Assembly: GCA_050746205.1 (NCBI GenBank)
Contig: JBOGKW010000011.1
Span: forward strand, 1-38,198
DNA from: JAKAUF01 sp050746205
GTDB taxonomy: Bacteria > Acidobacteriota > Terriglobia > Terriglobales > SCQP01
Direction of reading: 5' to 3'
DNA length: 38,198 nt
Positions 8,365-15,223 of the stretch are shown here, one piece after another. The position numbers were made by a program, and so were the translations under genes. Numbering within the stretch: position 1 is the first letter of the stretch; the number at the start of each line of letters is the position of its first letter. Under the pieces are notes generated by a model. The model was not told the DNA's origin and searched no databases. It worked only from the letters and a program-made list of their open reading frames with translations.

Positions 8365-10161
8365 CTACGCGGGCCGGATCTGCCTGAGCAGCGCCCCCCA
8401 GCGCGGATCCCGTCGCAATCCCGCCAAGGCCGGATCCACGCGGGCATACACCAGCCAGCTATCGCGCTCCTGGAGCGCCCGGTGCAGCCAGCGAAACGCC
8501 TGATCGCGCTCTCCCGCCAGCGCTGCCAGCACCGCCAAGCCGTAGGGGGAAACGTAGCTTTTCTCGGCATCCCGGCGCCGCATCGCCAAATACGCCCGCA
8601 CCATGCCGCGCTGTCCCGCCTCCTGGTAGCCGCGATCGAGCGCCGCCAGGCGCCGCCGGTCCCCGCCTGCATACAGCCGCAGCACCGTTTTCAGTTCATC
8701 GCGGGCCAGCGCTCCCTTGCCCGCGCAGGCATAGGCCAGCCAGAGCTTAACGTGCCCGGGGCCAAAATCGGGCGCCAGCGCCAACGCGCTGCGGTAGCGG
8801 CGGATCGCCAGATCCAATCGCCCGGCGTAATAGGCCGCGGTCCCGAGGTTGACATGCGCGATCCGCGAGAGCGGATCCAGCTGCACGGCTTGCCGGAACT
8901 CCTTCTCGGCGGCCGCCGTTTCTCCCCCCGCCGCCAAGTACATCCCGTGCCACTCGTGCGCCGTGGCGTTATTGGGGTCCAGTTCCAGCGCCCGGGCAAA
9001 CTCCGCCGCCGCCGCGTGCCGGTCCCAGCGGTAGCGCCAGATGACGAACGCCAGCACCGCGTGCGCCCCGGATAGGCGGCCATCCAGCGCCAGCGCCCGC
9101 TGCGCGGCGGCCTGCGCCCGCGGGAAGGCCTCGCGGGGGTCCAGCAGTTGATAATCCCCCAGCAGCGCCTCCGCCTGCGCCAACCCGGCGTAGCCGGGGG
9201 CAAAGCCCGGCGCCTGCCGCGTCGCCTGCACGAAGGCATCCCGCGCCCGCACCAGCGCCGCCTCGTCCCGACGGTCCAGCCAGTACAGGCCGTGGAGGTA
9301 CTCATCGTAGGCCGCGGCATCCACCGCGGGCTCCGGGGCGTTCGGCGCCACCGGTTCCGGCGCGATCACCTTTCCCGCGATCACCTTTTCAATGTTGGCC
9401 GCCACCACGGCGGCAAGTTGGTCCTCGACCGCGACTAGGTTGCCCGCCTGGCCTTCGAGGTGTTTCGCCCATAGCTGCCGGTCGCCGGGAATGTAGATCA
9501 GCTGTGCGTTCAGCCGCACGCGCTGTCCCGCCCGCGCCACCGATCCCTCCACCACGGCTTCCACGTGCAACTCCCGCCCGACCTGCGCCAGTGAAATCCT
9601 GCGGCCCTCGTAGTTCAGCACCGAGGTGCGGGAGATCACCCGTAAATTTGGGATTTGAGCCAAATTTGTGATCAGCTCATCGGTCAGCGCCTCGGCAATG
9701 TAGTCTTGGTGCGGATCCCCGCTCAGATTGGCGAGCGGCAAAACCGCCAAGGAACGAATGGCCGCCGTGGACCTGCCGGCCGGCGACTGCGGCCGGTTAG
9801 TCGCAAAGTAATATCCGGCTGCCAGGACCACCAGCGCCGCCGCGGCGCCTAGCCCCCAGCGCCAGCCTGCGGATCGGGCTGGCCTGGCTACCGGGCGGGC
9901 CAGCGGCGGCTGCGCTTGCGCTGGTTCATCCCCGCCGGCGGGACGCTGGCGCAGCCATTCTTCAAGCTCGTGCTGGTAGGCAAATACCGGCCGCCGCCCC
10001 TGCCCCTGCACCCGGCGCACCGGCAACCCCGCCGTTTCGGCCCACCGCCGCGCCGTCCGTTCGTCCCGACGCAAATACCCGGCGATCTCTTTCCACGAAT
10101 CCAGGCGTTCGGCCGCGGGCGGGTTCGCTTGGCCGGCCGGGCCCCATTCGCCGTCGCTCAT
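8365..10161 (-). CDS. Membrane regulator: HTH domain, TM helix, TolB/FlgO-like domain and TPRs
   Basis: A 598-residue protein. Residues about 20-75 form an excisionase/MerR-like winged-helix domain (LDSWKEIAGYLRRDERTARRW, ending ELEEWL). A Pro/Ala linker leads to one transmembrane helix (about 97-117, WGLGAAAALVVLAAGYYF). Next is a CadC/FlgO-like alpha/beta domain (about 133-260: SLAVLPLANLSGDP, YIAEALTDELITNLAQI, VISRTSVLNY, ALELHVEAVVEGS-type motifs). TPR repeats (about 270-560) complete it. This arrangement is common in Acidobacteriota, where a cytoplasmic DNA-binding domain is tethered to an extracytoplasmic sensing region. Targets and signal are unknown. It is transcribed alone and converges with the redox group, so regulation of that group is possible but not shown. 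The ATG at 10161 has GGGG upstream. Confidence 0.85.
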   Translation of the reverse strand: MSDGEWGPAGQANPPAAERLDSWKEIAGYLRRDERTARRWAETAGLPVRRVQGQGRRPVFAYQHELEEWLRQRPAGGDEPAQAQPPLARPVARPARSAGWRWGLGAAAALVVLAAGYYFATNRPQSPAGRSTAAIRSLAVLPLANLSGDPHQDYIAEALTDELITNLAQIPNLRVISRTSVLNYEGRRISLAQVGRELHVEAVVEGSVARAGQRVRLNAQLIYIPGDRQLWAKHLEGQAGNLVAVEDQLAAVVAANIEKVIAGKVIAPEPVAPNAPEPAVDAAAYDEYLHGLYWLDRRDEAALVRARDAFVQATRQAPGFAPGYAGLAQAEALLGDYQLLDPREAFPRAQAAAQRALALDGRLSGAHAVLAFVIWRYRWDRHAAAAEFARALELDPNNATAHEWHGMYLAAGGETAAAEKEFRQAVQLDPLSRIAHVNLGTAAYYAGRLDLAIRRYRSALALAPDFGPGHVKLWLAYACAGKGALARDELKTVLRLYAGGDRRRLAALDRGYQEAGQRGMVRAYLAMRRRDAEKSYVSPYGLAVLAALAGERDQAFRWLHRALQERDSWLVYARVDPALAGLRRDPRWGALLRQIRPA

Positions 10162-10438
10162 CGTTTACCCCGGACTGACCCCATTGTAATCGGTAAGTCA
10201 CTCTAGAGCCAGCGTTTACACATGGCTTCGGCCGCCGCCGCCCCGGTGCCAGGGGCTCCGCCCCTGGGCTCAATGCGCCGCGTTTTGCGACCTTGGCCGC
10301 CACCGGCCCGAGCGGGCATGAGTGGGCATCCGCTTCCGCCCCCTCCGCGCGCCAGTTGCTTCCGCAATATAAATGCCGTGCGGGCCAAGGCCCCTCCCAG
10401 ACGCCCGCCAAATTGGCAAAGAAGACGAGCAGAGGACT
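10162..10438. other. Divergent intergenic region with an 8-bp-stem hairpin
   Basis: Upstream region shared by the - strand regulator and the + strand small secreted protein. At 10249-10267 it holds a perfect hairpin with stem CCAGGGGC, loop TCC and partner GCCCCTGG. A TATAAA occurs within AATATAAATG near 10368-10375 and TACAAT occurs on the - strand at 10188-10183; neither has a convincing -35 box. No T-run follows the hairpin, so it is not a classical terminator. Confidence 0.4.
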
Positions 10439-10768
10439 ATGCAGCACAAATGCATCCGGACCCAAAGCCCATGGCCCACCCGCCCCGCCCTGGCTCTACC
10501 GGCCGCTACCCTGGCGCTGGTCTTCATAACCGCCTCCGCAGCCCGTGCGGGCACCGTGGACGTCAACCTCGGGGGCGTCCAGAGCGGCACCCAACTCACC
10601 TGTCCGTTCCCGGGCCTATGGTTTTCCGGCACCTCGACGACCAGTGGCGCCTCTGGCGGCAGGCCCGCCAGCGCGCAGGAACCCCCCTCCCTGAACCTGC
10701 TGTTGGGAGCCGTGACATTGCTGGTAGGACTGGGTCCTCGCCGCCGGAGCCAGCCTTGCCTCGCGTAG
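10439..10768 (+). CDS. Small secreted protein with a PEP-CTERM-like tail
   Basis: A 109-residue frame. The N-terminus reads as a signal peptide (hydrophobic ALALPAATLALVFITASAARA, cleavage near residue 37). About 40 Gly/Ser/Thr-rich residues without a recognisable fold follow. The C-terminus is EPP-SLNLLLGAVTLLVGLGPRRR, i.e. Pro-rich motif, single hydrophobic helix, then an arginine cluster. This is the order of a PEP-CTERM exosortase sorting signal, although the motif is EPP rather than PEP and nine residues follow the arginines. AGAGG precedes the ATG closely. No exosortase or polysaccharide gene is in the window. It may be a truncated or small surface protein. The function is unknown, and it could be a non-gene. 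Confidence 0.5.
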   Translation: MQHKCIRTQSPWPTRPALALPAATLALVFITASAARAGTVDVNLGGVQSGTQLTCPFPGLWFSGTSTTSGASGGRPASAQEPPSLNLLLGAVTLLVGLGPRRRSQPCLA

Positions 10769-11286
10769 GACCCAAAGCGCGGGGTGGGGCTCAGGCGCCC
10801 GGCCGCCCCGCGCGCTCCGCCGTGCGGCCTCCGGCGGTCCGCCCGGCGCCCGCCGCGCCGCCCAAACCTGGGCCCAAAGCGGTTGGCGCCCCGCCGGCGC
10901 CTGGCGCGCGGCTAAGCTTTACCTGGCGCTTCGCCGGTACCCGGGTGCACCTCCAAGCCGCGCCGCCCCGCTCAAGCGCGCCCATGGCCTACCGCTGGGC
11001 GGTGTCTCTGACACGTTGAGCTGCTCGCCGCCACCGCTAGGGAAAAGTGCCAGCCTTGGCTGGAGCCTTACACGAGCCGCCCTCCCGCCGGAGCGCCGTT
11101 CCCTCCGTGGGCCGCTAGTCGCGGCAACTTGGCGACGCCCCGAGCGCCAGGGGGAGCCCGTTGCCGGCCGTGGAAGCCCAGCCCCAGCGACCAGCGGGAG
11201 CGTCCAGCATAGGGCGGCTGAGCCGCCTCACGTGGCCAAGCAACTCACTCCTCATCGGCAGGTTTTAGCTTCGATCCCTAGGCGGC
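10769..11286. other. Gene-free convergent region containing element copy A
   Basis: A 518-base stretch between the small secreted protein and deoB, whose stop is at 11287. Element copy A occupies 11119-11227. The rest is GC-rich and Pro/Ala-coding in any frame. No recognisable gene was seen. Confidence 0.6.
11119..11227 (-). repeat. Two-hairpin dispersed element, copy A
   Basis: Read on the - strand it starts with GGCGGC-TCA-GCCGCC (11227-11213), 59 bases after the deoB stop. A middle section contains CCACGGCCGGCAAC, and the copy ends in CTCGGGGCGTCGCCAAGTTGCCGCGA. The GGCAAC and GTTGCC blocks can pair. It is co-oriented with deoB. Confidence 0.7.
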
Positions 11287-12522
11287 TCACGACTCTTTGG
11301 CGCCAGCCGCACGGGGCCGGGGCGCGGGGCGTAGCGCCGGCAAAAAGGACGCGCCATGGGCCAATGGAACGCCGAAATTGTCCGCTACGGTTTGGCCGAT
11401 ATCCGCCAGTGTCTGCCGCGTGCCGAGATCCACGCTCTGGATACCGCCAGCGGAGGCCAGCAGGGGAATGTACTCGCGCGAATGGTCGGTCGAGGCGGTG
11501 GTGGGGTCACAGCCGTGGTCCGCGGTGATCAGCAGCAGGTCATCGTCCGCCAGCCCCGCCCGCAGCCGCCCCAGATCGCTGTCAAACGCCTCCAACGCCG
11601 CGGCGAAACCCGGGACATCATTCCGGTGTCCATACAGCATGTCGAAATCCACCAGGTTGGCGAAGATCAAGCCGCGAGCCAATGCCCCCAGCGCCTCCCG
11701 CACCAACGCCATGCCATGCGCGTTGGATTCCATCGGCAGGTTGCGCTGAATGCCGCGGCCGAGAAAAATGTCGCTGATCTTGCCCACCGCCAGCACCGGA
11801 ACGTCGGCTGCCGCCAGCCGGTCCAGCAGCATGCCTTCTGGCGGTGGGACGGCGTAATCGTGCCGCCGCCGGGTGCGCTGGAATCGCCCGGGCCCGGGTC
11901 CGTCGAAGGGCCGGGCGATCACCCGACCGACGCGGTGGGGCCCGGCGAGCAACTCGCGGGCGATCGCGCAGATGCGGTACAAGTCCGCCACCGGGATCAC
12001 GTCCTCATGCGCCGCCACCTGGAAGACGCTGTCGGCGGAGGTGTAGACAATCGGCGCGCCGGTGCGCACGTGCTCCGCCCCTAGGCGCTCAATGATCTCC
12101 GTGCCGCTGGCGGGAATATTGCCCAGCGTGCGGCGGCCGATCCGCGCCTCGAAGGCGGCGATCAACTCCGGCGGAAAACCGCGCGGATAGGTCGGGAATC
12201 CCGGCTCCAAGACGATCCCCGCCATCTCCCAATGGCCGGTGGTGGTGTCTTTGCCCTCGGAGGCCATGGCGCACCGGCCATAGGCCCCTTCGGGCGCGAC
12301 ACCGTCGCCGCCCAGCGCCGGGTGCAGATGGCCAATGCCCAACCGGCGGAGGTTCGGGATTTGCAGGGGCTGGCGGGCATGGATATGGCCGAGCGTATCG
12401 GCGCCCGCGTCTCCATAGCGGGCCGCGTCCGGCATTGCCCCGCACCCGACGCCGTCCATTACGAGCAGGAGCACGCGCCGAAAAGCTGGCTCCGCGGAGT
12501 CGGCTGAAGCTGATCCGTCCAT
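11287..12522 (-). CDS. deoB: Phosphopentomutase
   Basis: A 411-residue alkaline-phosphatase-superfamily enzyme that interconverts ribose/deoxyribose 1-phosphate and 5-phosphate, linking nucleoside salvage to central metabolism in the cytoplasm. Visible family motifs are an N-terminal metal site LLLVMDGVGCGAMPDA, the phosphorylated-threonine motif GKDTTTGHWE, and NIPASGTEIIERLG. VYTSADSVFQVAAHE, FANLVDFDMLYGHRND and LLITADHGCDPTT, with its metal-binding Asp and His residues, complete the set. Length and order match DeoB. The ATG at 12522 is the first that excludes the repeat-derived sequence upstream; no good Shine-Dalgarno site is visible, so a slightly different start is possible. It lies downstream of ADOP permease 1 on the same strand, with copies of the dispersed element on both sides. 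Confidence 0.95.
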   Translation of the reverse strand: MDGSASADSAEPAFRRVLLLVMDGVGCGAMPDAARYGDAGADTLGHIHARQPLQIPNLRRLGIGHLHPALGGDGVAPEGAYGRCAMASEGKDTTTGHWEMAGIVLEPGFPTYPRGFPPELIAAFEARIGRRTLGNIPASGTEIIERLGAEHVRTGAPIVYTSADSVFQVAAHEDVIPVADLYRICAIARELLAGPHRVGRVIARPFDGPGPGRFQRTRRRHDYAVPPPEGMLLDRLAAADVPVLAVGKISDIFLGRGIQRNLPMESNAHGMALVREALGALARGLIFANLVDFDMLYGHRNDVPGFAAALEAFDSDLGRLRAGLADDDLLLITADHGCDPTTASTDHSREYIPLLASAGGIQSVDLGTRQTLADIGQTVADNFGVPLAHGASFLPALRPAPRPRAAGAKES

Positions 12523-12604
12523 AGCCGGAGGGATGGGCCGCCGCTGTGGTGGGGCGGCGTCGAACGCCAAAAGTGGCCGTAAGCACTGCTCGAGACAGGC
12601 GGTT

Positions 12605-12729
12605 GCGGCAACTCGCGGCCAGTTGGAGACGCCCCGAGCGCCCGCGGGCGTCCGTTGCCGACCGTCCAACCCCTCCGTGCCTGCTGGGGTGGAGCGGCGC
12701 TGCCGTCTAGAATCAGGCGGCTGAGCCGC
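12605..12729 (-). repeat. Two-hairpin dispersed element, copy B
   Basis: On the - strand GCGGC-TCA-GCCGC (12729-12717) begins immediately after the TAA stop of the ADOP 1 gene. The body contains GACGGCAGCGCCGC, CACCCCAGCA and GGACGGTCGGCAAC. It then has the pairable blocks GACGCCC and GGGGCGTC, and ends GAGTTGCCGC. It lies between the ADOP 1 stop and the deoB start. Confidence 0.75.
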
Positions 12730-15162
12730 TTATTCGTAACGCAGGGCTTCCATGGGGTCCACTTTGCTGGCGCGCCGTGCGGGCAACCAACAGGCCACCG
12801 CGGCGACCGCCAACAACAACACCGCCACGACGATCAGCACTGCGGGGTTGTCGGCGCGGACGCCGAACAAAAAACCGGCAAGCAGGCGTCCTAGCCCCAG
12901 CGCGAGGGCCAGCCCGATGACCGTCCCGGCGCCGGCCATGCGCAGGCCATTGCGCAACACCAGGCCGACCACGTCGCGACGGCGCGCCCCCAGGGCCATG
13001 CGCAGGCCCAGGTCATGGGTGGTGCGTTCTACCGCGTAGGACATCACGCCGTAGATGCCCACGGCGGCGAGCAGCAGCGCCAAGGCCGCGAAGACCAGCA
13101 CCATCACCAGCGATAGCCGCCGCGGCGCGACCGAGGCCGCCACCAAGCCGGACATGGTTTTCACCTCGGCGATGGGCAAGTTGGCATCAAGCGATTGAAT
13201 GGCTCGCGCCGCCGGGCCCGCCAGCGCCATCGGGTCCAGCCCTGGCGAGGCGCGCAGCACGCAGGTCATGTCATTGACGGGGTACTGGGCCAAGGGGAAA
13301 AACACCTCCGGCAGCTTGTCCATCTCCGTGCCTCCGGTCAAGCCCTCGGTCTTGATGCGCGGAATGACGCCCACGATCGTGGCTGTAAAGCCCTGTGTTT
13401 TGATCTGTTGTCCCAGCGCCCGCACCGCCCCACCCCAATATTTGCGCGCGAAGTCCCGGCTGATGACGGCCACCTTGCGACTTTTGGCGTTGTCGGCGGC
13501 GGTGAACCCACGGCCGCGGAGCAGGGGGATGCGCAGCGTCCGGAAGAAGCTGGGGCTGACGATGGCGACGTTGGTCTCCGGCTCGTGGCCGGGGAGGGGC
13601 TTGGGGCGGCCCACAATGGCGTAGCCCGACTCCCAATCGCTCCCGGAGAACGGTATGGGCGTTGCCACGGCGGCGGCGGTGATGCCGGGCAGCCGCGCCA
13701 ACTGGTGCAGCGCCTGGCGGAAGAACGCCGCCTGCTCCGCCGCCTTGGGGTAACGCCGCTGAGGCAAGGACACGTCGAACAGCAGTTCCCGGGTTGGGTC
13801 AAACCCGGGGCTGGTGTTCAGCACCGTCAGGAAGCTGCGCAGGAGAAGCCCGGCGCCGGCCAGGAGCACCAGCGCCAAGGCGACCTCGCCCACGATGAGG
13901 GCGTCGCGCAGGCGCCGCCCGCCGCGGCCCTCGGCACCGCCGCGGCCGCCTTCCTTCAGGGCCTCCTGCACACCGGCCTCGCCGTGCCGCCAGGCGGGGG
14001 CCAAGCCGAACAGCACGCCGCAAATCACCGCCACGGCCACGGTGAACAGCAGCACCCGCCAGTCCATGCCCAACTGCCGCGCGCGGGGCAAATCGGCGGG
14101 CATCAGTGGGACGGCCATTCGGACGCCCACTGCCGCCACCGCCAAACCCGCCGCGCCGCCCAGCAGCGCCAGCGTCAGGCTTTCGCCCAGGACCTGGGTC
14201 CAGATCTGGCGACGGCTGGCCCCGAGCGCCGCCCGCACCGCGAACTCCTGCCGGCGCGCCGCGGCGCGCGCCAGCAGCAGGTTGGCCAGGTTGGCGCAGG
14301 CAATCAGCAACACCAGCCCCACCGCCGCCAGCAACGCCCAGAGCGCCGCGCCAGCACCGCGCACCGAATAGGCCAGATAGGGGAGGACGCGGATACCTTC
14401 GCCCGTGTTGGTCTTGGGATAGGCCAGGTCCAGGCGGCGGGCGATGGCGGCCATCTCCGCCTGCGCCTGGGCCAGGGTGTAGCCCGCACGCAGGCGCCCG
14501 ATGCCGACAATGCCGGGATGATTGTCGCGTTGCGACAAACTATGGGTGGTGCGCAGCGCGCCCAGTGAGACCCAGGCCCGGATCTTGCCGGGAAAATCGA
14601 AGCCCGGCGGCATCACGCCGATCACCGTATAGGGGTTGCCGTTCATGAGAATCGGCTGGCCCAGGATGCCGCGGCGGGCACCAAAGCGGCGGCGCCACAG
14701 CGCGTTGGAGAGGATCACGGTTCGCGGCGCTCCCGGCTGGTCTTCCCGGGCGGTGAAGTTGCGCCCCAGTTGCGGCTGGACGCCCAGGATGGGGAACAGA
14801 TTGGCGGTAACCTGTCCGCTTTGGATCGCCTCCGGCTGCACCCCCGGCGCGGTCAAGTTGAAGCCGCTCCAACGGAATGCCCCCAGCGCCAGGGTCTTGC
14901 TCTGTTTCACCCAGTCGTAATAATCCGGCAGGGAGACGGACATGACGGGGAACTGCGGCAGCATGCTTTCCCGGATGGCCACCAAGCGGTGGGGATGGGC
15001 ATAGGGCAGCGGGCGCAGCAGCACCGCGTCCACCACGCTGAAGACGGCGGTGTTGGCGCCGATGCCCAAGGCCAAGGTGATGATCGCCACCGCGCTCAGC
15101 CCCGGCGAGCGGCGGATCGCCCGCCAGCCCGCCCGCGCCCAAACCGCTGAGATTCCCGCCAT
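12730..15162 (-). CDS. ADOP-family ABC permease 1 (MacB/FtsX-like)
   Basis: An 810-residue membrane protein of the acidobacterial duplicated orphan permease type. It has two tandem units, each with a MacB-like periplasmic core and FtsX-type helices. The first helix carries LALGIGANTAVFSVVDAVLL, the second helix group IACANLANLLLARAAARRQE-FAVRAALGASR, and the C-terminal group GIYGVMSYAVERTTHDLGLRMALGARR. The C-terminus ends SKVDPMEALRYE, as is usual in the family. MacB/FtsX permeases normally work with an ATPase, and none is encoded in this window. The substrate and role are unknown. The start at 15162 is chosen because upstream residues in this frame are antisense to the next gene and the family begins with this WRAIRRSPG segment. 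It lies 61 bases downstream of the PIG-L gene. Confidence 0.92.
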   Translation of the reverse strand: MAGISAVWARAGWRAIRRSPGLSAVAIITLALGIGANTAVFSVVDAVLLRPLPYAHPHRLVAIRESMLPQFPVMSVSLPDYYDWVKQSKTLALGAFRWSGFNLTAPGVQPEAIQSGQVTANLFPILGVQPQLGRNFTAREDQPGAPRTVILSNALWRRRFGARRGILGQPILMNGNPYTVIGVMPPGFDFPGKIRAWVSLGALRTTHSLSQRDNHPGIVGIGRLRAGYTLAQAQAEMAAIARRLDLAYPKTNTGEGIRVLPYLAYSVRGAGAALWALLAAVGLVLLIACANLANLLLARAAARRQEFAVRAALGASRRQIWTQVLGESLTLALLGGAAGLAVAAVGVRMAVPLMPADLPRARQLGMDWRVLLFTVAVAVICGVLFGLAPAWRHGEAGVQEALKEGGRGGAEGRGGRRLRDALIVGEVALALVLLAGAGLLLRSFLTVLNTSPGFDPTRELLFDVSLPQRRYPKAAEQAAFFRQALHQLARLPGITAAAVATPIPFSGSDWESGYAIVGRPKPLPGHEPETNVAIVSPSFFRTLRIPLLRGRGFTAADNAKSRKVAVISRDFARKYWGGAVRALGQQIKTQGFTATIVGVIPRIKTEGLTGGTEMDKLPEVFFPLAQYPVNDMTCVLRASPGLDPMALAGPAARAIQSLDANLPIAEVKTMSGLVAASVAPRRLSLVMVLVFAALALLLAAVGIYGVMSYAVERTTHDLGLRMALGARRRDVVGLVLRNGLRMAGAGTVIGLALALGLGRLLAGFLFGVRADNPAVLIVVAVLLLAVAAVACWLPARRASKVDPMEALRYE

Positions 15163-15174
15163 GTCCGGTTTGGA

Positions 15175-15185
15175 CGGCTGAGCCG
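15175..15185. repeat. Isolated short copy of the element's first hairpin
   Basis: CGGC-TGA-GCCG, the core of the dispersed element's first hairpin, lies in the 61-base gap between the PIG-L stop and the ADOP 1 start. The second-hairpin body is absent. Confidence 0.4.
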
Positions 15186-15223
15186 GCGCGGCGTGAGCAA
15201 GCCGCGGCGTTCGCGCGCGCCGC

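Noticed and set aside
10249..10267. Hairpin as an intrinsic terminator
   Set aside because: The stem is strong but no run of T follows in either direction, and it lies upstream of both flanking genes.
10222..11019. 265-codon + strand frame between the regulator and deoB
   Set aside because: Proline/alanine/arginine-rich with no motif or ribosome site, and it overlaps the better-supported small secreted protein and low-complexity spacer.
12523..12669. Upstream extension of deoB
   Set aside because: It lies partly within the dispersed element (B), and the extra residues match no DeoB N-terminus.
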